DNA of 9,947 nt from assembly GCA_964523735.1 (NCBI GenBank), contig CAZFYZ010000130.1, positions 1-9,947 of the forward strand. Reading direction: 5' to 3'. The position numbers and the translations under genes are program-made. The stretch comes from CAZFYZ01 sp964523735. Lineage in GTDB: Bacteria; Armatimonadota; UBA5829. The notes beneath the pieces are model-generated. The model saw nothing but the letters and a program-made list of their open reading frames with translations. It was not told the DNA's origin and ran no database searches. Positions 1 through 6,776 of this stretch are shown here, one piece after another (position 1 is the first letter of the stretch; the number at the start of each line of letters is the position of its first letter).

Positions 1-990
1 CGGGTGAATTGCATTCGGGCCGATCATGTTCTCGGTCGCAGGCGCTAGAGCGATCACGTTGACGTTCGGCTTGAGTTGGGCAATGGCCTTGATTGCAGCG
101 AGGACAGCCGCGGCGCCCGACATGTCCGATTTCATGTTGTACATGCCGTCGCCCAGCTTCAGCGAGTAGCCGCCCGCATCGAAAGTCAGGCCCTTGCCCA
201 CTATTGCGATCGTCTTCTTGGCCTGCGGCGCGTTGTATCGAAGTTCGATGAACCGTGGTTCATTAGTCGCTCCACGCCCAACGGCTGCGAGGAGGCCCAT
301 TCCCTCCTCCTCGATCTGTTTTCTGTCGAGTATGCGGCACTCGAGCCCATGCTCCCGTGCGATGTCTTGTGCCACGTTCGCCAGATAGGCAGGAGTGACG
401 TAGTTCGAGGGTTCGTTGATCAGGTCACGCGCCAGAGAGATAGAACCGGCAATGATCTCTGCTCGACGCATTCCGCGCTCGACTTCGTCCAACTTCTCCG
501 CGGCAAGCTCCACGATCTCGAACGTCTCAATCGGGTTTTCTTTGACATCCTCGGTCTTGAGCTTGATGAACTCGTATGTGCCCAGCATTGTGCCGAGCGC
601 TATAGCCTGCCCGGAATCAAACGCTGTTACGCTTCCGGAACCACTACCGTGGAGGATACTGATCACCCGCTTGGCTTTCAGCTCCCGGGCTTTTCGCGCG
701 GCGGCAGCGGCAGCACGGGTCACCTGAGATGCGCCGAGATCGTCCTTCTTGCCCAGGCCGACCACAACCACCTTGGTCGCGGGGATTTGGCCGCACGGGC
801 GGACCACCAGGGTCTCGCCGAGTTTTCCTTTAAATTCGGTATCCTTGATCTCTTTAGCGATGAGCCCGTCAAGAGCCTTATCCACGGCGCCGGTCCCTCC
901 GGTAGGTTCCTTGACGCCTTCGAACAGGTTGACGATCAGCACGTCGCACGGCCGCTCAGTCAGCGACCCGCACACGGCTTCGAACTTCAT
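1..990 (-). CDS. pepA: Leucyl aminopeptidase (M17 family), N-terminal part, cut by window edge
   Basis: Cytosolic metallo-aminopeptidase that removes N-terminal residues from peptides using two metal ions. The 330 visible residues hold the macro-like N-terminal domain and the start of the catalytic domain. The signature VGKGLTFDAGG gives Lys266 and Asp271; Lys278 and Asp289 (MKSDM) follow at the same spacing as E. coli PepA K270, D275, K282 and D293. The upstream INEPSNYVTP segment (about residues 191-200) is also typical of the family. The NTDAEGR signature with the remaining metal ligands would lie just beyond base 1, so the gene is incomplete here but shows no sign of damage. ATG is preceded by GGAGG with a 5-base spacer (996-1000). 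The family usually has about 480-500 residues. It lies 185 bases downstream of the STN-domain gene on the same strand, across a structured gap. One variation is Ala272, where Ser or Thr is usual. Confidence 0.96.
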   Translation of the reverse strand, partial: MKFEAVCGSLTERPCDVLIVNLFEGVKEPTGGTGAVDKALDGLIAKEIKDTEFKGKLGETLVVRPCGQIPATKVVVVGLGKKDDLGASQVTRAAAAAARKARELKAKRVISILHGSGSGSVTAFDSGQAIALGTMLGTYEFIKLKTEDVKENPIETFEIVELAAEKLDEVERGMRRAEIIAGSISLARDLINEPSNYVTPAYLANVAQDIAREHGLECRILDRKQIEEEGMGLLAAVGRGATNEPRFIELRYNAPQAKKTIAIVGKGLTFDAGGYSLKLGDGMYNMKSDMSGAAAVLAAIKAIAQLKPNVNVIALAPATENMIGPNAIHP

Positions 991-1030
991 AGTAGCCTCC
1001 CAGTATATAAGTGTTGGCACAGACGAGCGA

Positions 1031-1139
1031 GAACCCCGAACGGGATCGCGATCGCCGAAGCCAGGTCAGACAGCTAGATTCGTTACCTCTGCCCCCTGAG
1101 CTACTACCTTCCGCTATCGCGCATTCCCTTCCGGGGTTC
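1031..1139. repeat. Large imperfect inverted repeat between the STN gene and pepA
   Basis: The arms are 1031-1060 and 1108-1139, separated by 47 bases. Each arm begins GAACCCCG when read inward from its outer end, and both share a CGCGAT core and a terminal GAAG. Alignment needs a few single-base gaps and mismatches but pairs most of each arm. Read as minus-strand RNA it forms a long stem about 40 bases ahead of the pepA start codon, closed by GAACCCC pairing with GGGGTTC. The 47-base interior can form a further weak stem (GGT with ACC, AGCT with AGCT). It could be a leader structure for pepA, a terminator-like structure after the STN gene, or a non-coding palindromic element. No T-tract follows it, which weighs against a simple intrinsic terminator. 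Confidence 0.6.
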
Positions 1140-1175
1140 TTGTTTGCCGCGAATTATCGGCGCCGAATCGTGTAT

Positions 1176-2000
1176 CTAGTTGGTGTTGCGGGTCCGGTCG
1201 CGGTTTTGTCGTACTCCGGTCCGGGGACGATCACCGCGACCGCCGAAACCCATTCCCTGTTGTCGCATCTGCTCGCGCACTTCCTGTGGCAGATTGCGCA
1301 TCGCTTGCCGTCTATCCCGCCACATCTGCTGCCTGACCTGTGGGTCAAGGCTCAACTGGGCTTGAATCTCGTCCTGATAAACCTGCTGCCGCTGCTCAGG
1401 TGTCAGCCGTGCCAGATCCACAATGTTCTGCTTGGTGTTCTGTGTCACGGAGCTCAGATCCATGGCTTGACCCGAAGACATTGCAGGTGTTGCACTCTTG
1501 CTGGCGGTAAGGGAATCGGGTGATAGTACGACGTAGCACGTAGTCCACTCGTAGCCTTCGGGCAGCTTCATCTCGCTGGCGGCGCTATCTGCAGGAAGCC
1601 CTTTGGCGAACACTGACGTGGTCTTCGCCGCTGAGTCCTCAACAGCCAGTGCCACCACAGGCATTGCCGCCAGAGCGACCATTGCAGACTTGAGCTGATC
1701 CAGCCGCACAGAGTCATCGGTCGGCTTGGCGAACTGCAGCTTCCGCCAGGTCAGGTTGTTCAGCTTGGTCACGGTGTCAAGGACCTGAGGGAGATCCATG
1801 TTATTGAGGTTGATCGTGACCGACGAGGTTACCTTCGGGTCCAGTACGATGGATGCGCCTGTCTGCTGTGAGATGCTGGCGCACACATCCTTGATCGGCG
1901 TGTCTTGCGCAGAGATGCTGACCTTTGGCAGATCAGCCGCCCAGGAGGCGGTTGCGCACAGGACGACGAGTACAAGAAGAGCAGCGATGGATGTTTTCAT
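1176..2000 (-). CDS. Secreted STN/secretin-N domain protein with Arg/Gln-rich tail
   Basis: I do not recognise a named family over the full length (274 residues). Residues 1-21 are a Sec signal peptide (MKT, hydrophobic core, Ala-X-Ala type site before DLPKV). Residues about 25-90 resemble the short STN/secretin N-terminal fold, with a VSISAQDTPIKDVCASI strand-helix unit, then VLDPKVTSSVTINL and the NMDLPQVLD helix. In secretins and TonB-dependent transducers this domain lies in the periplasm and mediates assembly or signalling. No secretin pore or beta-barrel follows. Residues about 170-200 are low complexity, and 199-274 are a charged Arg/Gln-rich helix ending in a Gly/Arg/Asn-rich tail. 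ATG at 2000 is chosen over an in-frame start at 2036: it has AAGGA with a 5-base spacer, and the predicted promoter would start the transcript near 2032. Probably an envelope protein; its partner is unknown. Confidence 0.82.
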   Translation of the reverse strand: MKTSIAALLVLVVLCATASWAADLPKVSISAQDTPIKDVCASISQQTGASIVLDPKVTSSVTINLNNMDLPQVLDTVTKLNNLTWRKLQFAKPTDDSVRLDQLKSAMVALAAMPVVALAVEDSAAKTTSVFAKGLPADSAASEMKLPEGYEWTTCYVVLSPDSLTASKSATPAMSSGQAMDLSSVTQNTKQNIVDLARLTPEQRQQVYQDEIQAQLSLDPQVRQQMWRDRRQAMRNLPQEVREQMRQQGMGFGGRGDRPRTGVRQNRDRTRNTN

Positions 2001-2038
2001 CAGAGTCCTTCCCCCAATCCATTGAGTAGCTTGCACGG

Positions 2039-2067
2039 ATTCTACCCCGTTTAGACGTGCACACCAA
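2039..2067 (-). promoter_or_regulatory. Predicted sigma70-type promoter for the STN-domain gene
   Basis: On the minus strand, TTGGTG (2067-2062) is followed by a 17-base spacer and TAGAAT (2044-2039). Transcription would start near 2032, giving a leader of about 30 bases that includes the AAGGA ribosome binding site. The spacing is ideal and both boxes match the consensus at four or five positions. It is a prediction from sequence only. The divergent plus-strand gene has no equally good boxes. Confidence 0.55.
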
Positions 2068-2117
2068 CGCCTGGGTTACTCAACGTGGGTATAACCGATC
2101 TGAAAAGGGAGGCCTTG

Positions 2118-3287
2118 ATGATGTTCCGGTATCTGGGTTGCTGTTTGAGCCTGATTTTGCTCCTGACGGGGTGTGGCACTCAGTCGAGATCCCAACCCGT
2201 GGTGGGCAAGAAGCCTCGAATGCCTTCGGCGGTGAATGTGCCCTCCCCGAAAGGCTATCGCGTCGAAACAATAGCGACCGGCCTGAACGTGCCTTGGGAC
2301 ATCGCCTTTCCGTCGAAAAGCAGGATGTATGTCACAGAGCGCCCTGGTCGAGTCAGACTCATCGAGAATGGCAAACTGCGCGCGAAGCCATACGCCATTA
2401 TCCGCTCGGTCAGCGCGGAGGCCGAAGGGGGGCTAATGGGCATCGCGCTCGATCCGGATTACCCCAAGACTAAGTATGTTTACCTAATGTATACCTATAG
2501 CTCCGGAGGTGCGCCCTACAACCGTGTCAGCCGATTCACTGATACGGGCAGCGGCCTGACAGCAGAGAAGACGCTCACAAAGGGCATCCGCGGTCATTTG
2601 TATCACGATGGCGGAGCAATACGCTTCGGGCCGGACGGGATGCTCTACGTAGGAACCGGGGATGCGGGCCAGCCGGATCTCGCTCAGAGACGCAACTCTC
2701 TGAACGGCAAGATACTGAGAATGACGCCAGACGGCAAGGCACCGACGGATAACCCTTTCCCAGGTTCGCTTGTATACGCGCTCGGATTCAGGAACGTTCA
2801 GGGGTTGGCATGGAACCCCTCAAATGGGGACTTGTGGGCGACGAATCACGGTCCCTCAGGAGAGTTTGGTCTGGAAGCCCGCGACTCGGTCTTCATCGTC
2901 GAGAAAGGCGGCAACTATGGCTGGCCGAAGTCATTGGGAGTGACGGATGTGCGCGGGGTCAAGGCGCCTGTCCTCTTCTTCCCGGGATCGGCGGTTCCCC
3001 CGGCACTGGCAACCTTCTACCGCGGCAGCCTGATGCCGGACCTTCGGGGCAACCTGTTCTTCGCGACGCTGAGGAGTGAGTTCCTTGCCCGCGTTGTCCT
3101 CTCTGGTTCGCGCGAGATTGATCGAATCGAACGGTGGTTTGCGACAGGCAACAACCGTGGCCGTTTTGGCAGGCTTCGTGCTGTGGTCGAGGGTCCTGAT
3201 GGCGCGCTGTACGTTTCCACCAGCAACCGCGACCGGCGTGGAAGACTGAACCCAGGCGACGACCGCATCATCCGCATCAGCCGGTGA
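2118..3287 (+). CDS. PQQ-dependent sugar (glucose/sorbosone-type) dehydrogenase, lipoprotein
   Basis: Member of the soluble PQQ-dependent aldose dehydrogenase family (YliI/sGDH-like six-bladed beta-propeller), which oxidises aldose sugars outside the cytoplasm. The 389-residue protein starts with a lipoprotein signal whose lipobox is Leu16-Thr-Gly-Cys19, so it is likely anchored in a membrane facing the periplasm. Family motifs occur in the expected order: VPWDIAF (58-64), VTERPGRVRLI (72-82), GGLMGIALDPDY (104-115), HDGGAIRFGPDGMLYVGTGD (163-182, His163 aligning with the catalytic His), SLNGKILR (194-201), GFRNVQGLAW (223-232, with the PQQ-contact Arg225), NHGPSG (243-248), NYGWP (266-270) and the closing GPDGALYVST blade (359-368). 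The start at 2118 is preferred to GTG at 2085 because GGGAGG lies 5 bases upstream and the lipoprotein signal then begins properly. It is the only plus-strand protein gene here, convergent with the hydrolase gene. Cofactor use and substrate are inferred from the family. Confidence 0.92.
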   Translation: MMFRYLGCCLSLILLLTGCGTQSRSQPVVGKKPRMPSAVNVPSPKGYRVETIATGLNVPWDIAFPSKSRMYVTERPGRVRLIENGKLRAKPYAIIRSVSAEAEGGLMGIALDPDYPKTKYVYLMYTYSSGGAPYNRVSRFTDTGSGLTAEKTLTKGIRGHLYHDGGAIRFGPDGMLYVGTGDAGQPDLAQRRNSLNGKILRMTPDGKAPTDNPFPGSLVYALGFRNVQGLAWNPSNGDLWATNHGPSGEFGLEARDSVFIVEKGGNYGWPKSLGVTDVRGVKAPVLFFPGSAVPPALATFYRGSLMPDLRGNLFFATLRSEFLARVVLSGSREIDRIERWFATGNNRGRFGRLRAVVEGPDGALYVSTSNRDRRGRLNPGDDRIIRISR

Positions 3288-3298
3288 GTCCACGTGTC

Positions 3299-3318
3299 CC
3301 CCATCTTTCAAGAAGGGG
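3299..3318 (+). other. Short hairpin just after the dehydrogenase stop codon
   Basis: CCCC (3299-3302) pairs with GGGG (3315-3318), and inside an A-A mismatch TCT pairs with AGA around a small loop. It begins 11 bases after the stop codon of the dehydrogenase gene. No run of T follows, so it is a poor Rho-independent terminator. It may protect the 3' end of the transcript or be chance. Confidence 0.25.
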
Positions 3319-3351
3319 CCAGGAGCCGTCGGATGAAGTGTCACCATGGCT

Positions 3352-3424
3352 TGTAGCAGGCGTCTCCGACGCCCTCCTTAAGCGGGACACACACTTCCTG
3401 GGGGGGTCGGAGACCCCGACTACA
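3352..3424. repeat. REP/BIME-like pair of inverted GTAG-hairpin units
   Basis: Two 22-base units face each other, 3352-3373 on the plus strand and 3424-3403 on the minus strand, 29 bases apart. Each reads TGTAG, two bases, then a palindrome of 6-base arms around a 3-base loop: GGCGTC-TCC-GACGCC in the first and GGGGTC-TCC-GACCCC in the second. The units match at 18 of 22 positions. Most changes inside the stem are compensatory, so each hairpin stays perfect. A GTAG foot next to a palindrome, present as an inverted pair between convergent genes, is the hallmark of REP sequences mobilised by IS200-like REP-associated tyrosine transposases (RAYTs). The structure may also end or protect transcripts from both sides. 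No transposase is present in this window, so membership in a genome-wide REP family is an inference. Confidence 0.62.
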
Positions 3425-3444
3425 ACGACTTTGCCTGTTCGCTG

Positions 3445-4323
3445 CTAGTCAGTCCTCTCCGCGGCCTTTCTCAGAACGAACTCGAGCGCAAGCACGCAAT
3501 CCTCGTACGTCGTGTTGTGCCCGCCCTCGGGCCGGTGTATCAAGAGTACGTCTTTGCCCATCTTCTCCAGGGTGTTGCCGAGTCTGATCACGCCAAACGG
3601 AGGGACCACTTCGTCCTTTCCCCCCACCGCGAGAGCAACCGGCATCGTAAACTTCTCCGGCCAATACTCCGCGCTGCGCTTCTTGTACTCTAGCGGAATA
3701 GCCTTCTTCGTACCGCCGAAGGACTCCGCTATCGCGTCCTGGAAGTTCTCATACTCAAGGTGATTCGCCGTGCCGTTTTCGGATACCACTCCGGCGATCA
3801 ACTCCGGACGCAGCGCAGCGAATGTGAGCACGGACGATCCACCCATCGAGGCTCCGACCAGGAACACCTTGCCTACGCGATACTTGCGGCGCAGTTCCTT
3901 TATGATCTGCACCATGTCGGCCTCCGCCTTCGGCCCCATCCAGGAAGTGGAAGCCCGATAGTCAGGAGAGATGTAGATCATTTCGTGCTTGGCCGCGATA
4001 TCCCGCGCGGAGTTGCCCTCAGCAAAGTCGAGCGTGGCAAACTGCCATCTATCCGCTCCGTGGCCGTGCAGCCCGATCAGCACATCGTGAGTCTTCGTCT
4101 TGTCAAACCCGGCGGGCAGTCGCTCGATGTAACGCTGCTCTGTGCCATCGACTCTGGCCTTGAACGCGACATCAACCGGCGGCCCAAGTTGCACTTTCGC
4201 ATCATCTGCAACTGCGGTCTGCATGCATCCCCCTCCCAGTAGCAGCGCGAGAGCGGCGAGAACACCGATCCATGCCCCTCCACTAAACGATCTTCCGCAA
4301 CTTCCTGAGTGTGTGCTTTCCAC
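3445..4323 (-). CDS. Secreted alpha/beta hydrolase (esterase/peptidase-like)
   Basis: A 292-residue alpha/beta-hydrolase fold enzyme. It has an oxyanion-type HGHG (86-89), a nucleophile elbow GASMGG with Ser159, a probable acid Asp237 in GGKDEVVPP, and a catalytic His269 in GGHNTTY. This is a complete triad in standard order, as in feruloyl-esterase/prolyl-oligopeptidase-like and PHB-depolymerase-like hydrolases. The substrate cannot be told. The N-terminus is a signal sequence with a hydrophobic stretch at about 18-29. Cys33 is preceded by Gly-Gly-Gly, a poor lipobox, so signal peptidase I cleavage after Ala39 (AVA-D) is an alternative to lipidation. The GTG start lies 20 bases after the nfnB stop, with GGAG 8 bases upstream. 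It may be the last gene of the long minus-strand cluster. The purine-rich tract 4316-4341 overlaps its start. Confidence 0.85.
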   Translation of the reverse strand: MESTHSGSCGRSFSGGAWIGVLAALALLLGGGCMQTAVADDAKVQLGPPVDVAFKARVDGTEQRYIERLPAGFDKTKTHDVLIGLHGHGADRWQFATLDFAEGNSARDIAAKHEMIYISPDYRASTSWMGPKAEADMVQIIKELRRKYRVGKVFLVGASMGGSSVLTFAALRPELIAGVVSENGTANHLEYENFQDAIAESFGGTKKAIPLEYKKRSAEYWPEKFTMPVALAVGGKDEVVPPFGVIRLGNTLEKMGKDVLLIHRPEGGHNTTYEDCVLALEFVLRKAAERTD

Positions 4324-4341
4324 TCTTCACTCTCCACTTTC
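4316..4341 (-). repeat. Purine-rich GAAAGTGGAGAG-type tract at the hydrolase start
   Basis: On the minus strand this stretch is nearly all A and G and is built from repeated words (GAAAGTGGA, GTGGAGAG, AGTGGAAA). It supplies the ribosome binding site and first codons of the hydrolase gene. A related tract lies at 6777-6796 in the opposite orientation. Confidence 0.4.
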
Positions 4342-4343
4342 TA

Positions 4344-5756
4344 CTACGCGACCCCGTGCTTCTCGCGGATGAACTTGTCAATTCCGGCCGCCGCAACCTT
4401 GCCGGCACCCATGGCGGAGATAACCGTCGCCTCGCCTGTGACCGCATCGCCTCCGGCGAAGACGCCAGGGATCGACGTCATGCCGGTCTCGCTGTCGATG
4501 ATGATCCCGCCCCAACTCTCGGTGTTGAGACCGTCGGTCGTGGTGCGAATCAGCGGGTTCGGATTCTGCCCCAACGCGACTATCACAGTGTCGCAGTCTA
4601 TGATGAACTCGGAGCTCTGGACAGCCACCGGCCGTCTGCGACCCGAGTCATCCGGCTCGCCCAGTTCCATCCGCAGGCACTCCATGCCTTTGACCGCGCC
4701 ATTCTCGTCTCCAATGAATCTCTTCGGGTTTGTGAGCAGCTTGAAGACGACGCCCTCGGCCTCGGCATTTTCGATCTCTTCGGCGCGAGCGGGCATCTCC
4801 GTCCGGCTGCGGCGGTAGACGACCGTCACTTCCTTGGCGCCGATCCTGAGCGCCGTCCGGGTGCAGTCCATAGCCGTATTACCGGCGCCGATGATGCAGG
4901 CCTTCTCAGGGATCTTGATCGGTGTGGCGTAATCCTCGCGGTGCGCTCGCATCAGGTTGATTCGGGTCAGCCACTCATTTCCTGAGTAGACGCCAGACAG
5001 GTTCTCGCCCGGGATTCCCATCAACTTGGGAGCCCCAGCACCGGTCCCGACGAACACGGCCTCAAATCCCTGCTCCATGAGATCCTGGACTCTGAAAGTC
5101 CGGCCCACGATCACGTCGGTGAGGATGTTGACCCCCAACGACTTTACATACTCGACTTCCCTGTCCAAGATTGTCCGCGGCAACCTGAACTCCGGTATGC
5201 CGTATCTGAGCACGCCGCCCGTCTTGTGCAGCGCCTCGAAGATCGTTACCGAGTAGCCCATCTTCGCCAGGTCGCCGGCTACTGTCAGACCAGCAGGTCC
5301 GCAGCCCACCACGGCTACCCTATACTTCGCCAGCTCAGGACACTCCGGCTTGAACTCCTGGACAGCACCGTTAGAGTGCTCGGCTTCGAAGTCGGCCGCG
5401 AATCTCTCCAATCGCCCGACCGCCACCGGTTCGCCCTTCTTCGCGAACACGCACAGCTTCTCGCACTGCTCTTCCTGAGGGCAGACGCGGCCGCAGATCG
5501 CGGGCAGGGAGTTTGTCTTCTTGATTTCTTTGGCCGCCCCGGTGTAATCGTGTTCCTTGATCTTCGCGATGAACGCCGGTATATCTATGTTCACAGGGCA
5601 ACCAGCCACACAGGGCTTCTTGGCACAGCCCAGACAGCGCTCGGCCTCGTCTAGTGCTGTCTCCTCTGTATAACCCAGTGCAACTTCGTCGAAGTTTCTT
5701 ATACGCTCAGCCGCATCCTGCTGCGGCATCTTGTTTCTTGGTCCGCCTTTTGCCAC
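4344..5756 (-). CDS. nfnB: NfnB: NADPH-binding large subunit of NADH-dependent ferredoxin:NADP+ oxidoreductase
   Basis: A 470-residue flavin/iron-sulfur protein of the GltD-like family. With the adjacent NfnA it is expected to form the cytosolic flavin-based electron-bifurcating complex linking NADH, ferredoxin and NADP+. The N-terminal domain carries two cysteine groups for [4Fe-4S] clusters: C41, C44, C49, C53 and C88, C92, C98, C102. One cluster in Nfn structures has a Glu ligand; Glu95 in CPQE is a candidate (inferred). The FAD site is VVGCGPAG (149-156), the NADPH site IIGAGNTA (288-295), and the C-terminal flavin motif GVFAGGDAVTGE (431-442). The length matches NfnB (SudA) and homotetrameric GltA-type proteins. 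The GTG start has GAGGAG 6 bases upstream; the nearby ATG reads straight into a stop. Pairing with nfnA argues against a glutamate synthase small subunit, as no gltB-like gene is present. Confidence 0.92.
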   Translation of the reverse strand: MAKGGPRNKMPQQDAAERIRNFDEVALGYTEETALDEAERCLGCAKKPCVAGCPVNIDIPAFIAKIKEHDYTGAAKEIKKTNSLPAICGRVCPQEEQCEKLCVFAKKGEPVAVGRLERFAADFEAEHSNGAVQEFKPECPELAKYRVAVVGCGPAGLTVAGDLAKMGYSVTIFEALHKTGGVLRYGIPEFRLPRTILDREVEYVKSLGVNILTDVIVGRTFRVQDLMEQGFEAVFVGTGAGAPKLMGIPGENLSGVYSGNEWLTRINLMRAHREDYATPIKIPEKACIIGAGNTAMDCTRTALRIGAKEVTVVYRRSRTEMPARAEEIENAEAEGVVFKLLTNPKRFIGDENGAVKGMECLRMELGEPDDSGRRRPVAVQSSEFIIDCDTVIVALGQNPNPLIRTTTDGLNTESWGGIIIDSETGMTSIPGVFAGGDAVTGEATVISAMGAGKVAAAGIDKFIREKHGVA

Positions 5757-5798
5757 TACATACTCCTCAATCTGACAAGGAAATCTCGAAGGGAGCCA

Positions 5799-5868
5799 TC
5801 GCGAAATCCAGAAAGTCAGAAATCCAGAAAAAGAGATTCCGGGTCTTCCATCTTTCGGGCTTTCGCGA
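5799..5868. repeat. Inverted repeat in the nfnA-nfnB gap
   Basis: Arms 5799-5815 and 5852-5868 match at 15 of 17 positions, with a perfect outer TCGCGAAA/TTTCGCGA and an inner CTTTC/GAAAG. The spacer is 36 bases and contains a second copy of GAAATCCAGAAA (5803-5814 and 5819-5830), giving a 16-base period. One arm abuts the nfnA stop codon directly. The mRNA hairpin could set the relative amounts of NfnA and NfnB or shield the nfnA 3' end. It could equally be a small palindromic repeat inserted in the operon. Confidence 0.55.
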
Positions 5869-6753
5869 CTAGGATCCCTTCAATGCTGCTTCCTTCTGCG
5901 CTTGTTCCTGTTCAAAGTAGAAGGCCTTGCGAGCCTTGAGCTCATCCCAATCAACCTGATGCGCGTCGAAATCCGGTCCATCGACGCAGGTGAACATCGT
6001 CTTGCCGCCGACAGTCACCCGGCAGCCGCCGCACATACCCGTGCCGTCGATCATGATCGGGTCCAGGCTGACGATGGTCTTCACTCCGAACGGCTCCGTC
6101 GTCTTCGCCACAAACTTCATCATGATCATAGGGCCGATGGCGAAAACGATATCGACGCCGCCCTTTTCGAGCATTTCCTTCAGGGGATCGGTTACGACGC
6201 CCTTGCGCCCGTACGAGCCGTCATCGGTGGTGATGATCGTCTCGTCAGAGACCGCGCGCATTTCGTCCTCGAGGATCACAAGCGACTTCTCGCGCGCGCC
6301 AATGATGGTTATGACATGATTGCCGGCTTTCTTGAGCGCGGCGGCCACTGGTCTGGCGATAGCAGTCCCGATTCCGCCGCCGATCACAACGGCGGTGCCG
6401 TAGTTCTCGATCTCAGTCGGCCTTCCGAGCGGGCCCGAGAGGCTGGGGATGTCGTCGCCCTCATTGAGCTTCCCAAGTTCGATCGTGCCGCGCCCCACCT
6501 CTTGGAAGATGATGGTGATAGTGCCCTTCTCGGGGTCTTGATCGGAGATCGTGAGCGGGATGCGCTCGCCGTGCTCTCCGCCCCAGATCATAACGAACTG
6601 GCCAGCCTTCGCCGCCTTAGCGATCAGCGGCGACCTGATTTCGAACAGCGTAAGGACCGGCGATAGCCTTTCCTTCCGGACGATCGTGTTCTTTAGAGTG
6701 TCCGGCGTCAGATCCGCCAGTCTGCAGCCGTTGCCATTTGGGTGATCAGTCAT
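5869..6753 (-). CDS. nfnA: NfnA: FAD/[2Fe-2S] small subunit of NADH-dependent ferredoxin:NADP+ oxidoreductase
   Basis: A 294-residue ferredoxin-NADP reductase-like protein, the NAD(H)-binding partner of NfnB (also called SudB). The FAD domain carries RIPLTI (64-69), the NAD-binding domain GGGIGTA (125-131). The C-terminal iron-sulfur segment has Asp236, Cys241, Cys244 and Cys256. Their spacing equals the four-Cys cluster of dihydroorotate dehydrogenase PyrK, but the first ligand is Asp. This Asp/Cys3 [2Fe-2S] site is characteristic of the Nfn/sulfide dehydrogenase group and separates it from PyrK. ATG has GGAG (6760-6763) 6 bases upstream. It lies 112 bases ahead of nfnB in the usual A-then-B order, and 59 bases after the DUF2007 pair. 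The complex is thought to regenerate NADPH from NADH and reduced ferredoxin, or to run in reverse. Confidence 0.93.
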   Translation of the reverse strand: MTDHPNGNGCRLADLTPDTLKNTIVRKERLSPVLTLFEIRSPLIAKAAKAGQFVMIWGGEHGERIPLTISDQDPEKGTITIIFQEVGRGTIELGKLNEGDDIPSLSGPLGRPTEIENYGTAVVIGGGIGTAIARPVAAALKKAGNHVITIIGAREKSLVILEDEMRAVSDETIITTDDGSYGRKGVVTDPLKEMLEKGGVDIVFAIGPMIMMKFVAKTTEPFGVKTIVSLDPIMIDGTGMCGGCRVTVGGKTMFTCVDGPDFDAHQVDWDELKARKAFYFEQEQAQKEAALKGS

Positions 6754-6776
6754 TTGTTACTCCGTAGTTGTAAGTT

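Noticed and set aside
1001..1012. TATACT-like -10 box directly before pepA
   Set aside because: The predicted start site would fall inside the GGAGG ribosome binding site, and no -35 box is found at proper spacing.
76..1077. Long plus-strand open frame of 333 codons opposite pepA
   Set aside because: It is antisense to a gene with intact M17 motifs and correct ribosome binding site. Its translation is Arg/His/Leu-rich with no domain, as expected for a shadow frame in GC-rich DNA.
1060..1112. Possible tRNA or tRNA relic on the minus strand (AGCTCAGGGGGCAGAG)
   Set aside because: The D-arm-like string is present, but position 25 does not pair, no anticodon stem forms and there is no GTTC T-arm at the right distance.
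3299..3318. Rho-independent terminator for the dehydrogenase gene
   Set aside because: The hairpin is small with an internal mismatch and is not followed by a T-run. It is kept only as a weak hairpin feature.
4344..5756. Glutamate synthase small subunit (gltD) as the name for the large flavoprotein
   Set aside because: It is adjacent to nfnA with the usual order, and no large glutamate synthase subunit is in view. The family similarity is real, so this remains a secondary possibility.
5902..6666. Plus-strand open frame of 254 codons opposite nfnA
   Set aside because: It is fully antisense to nfnA. Its product is rich in Asp/Arg/His with no recognisable fold, and it lacks a convincing ribosome binding site.
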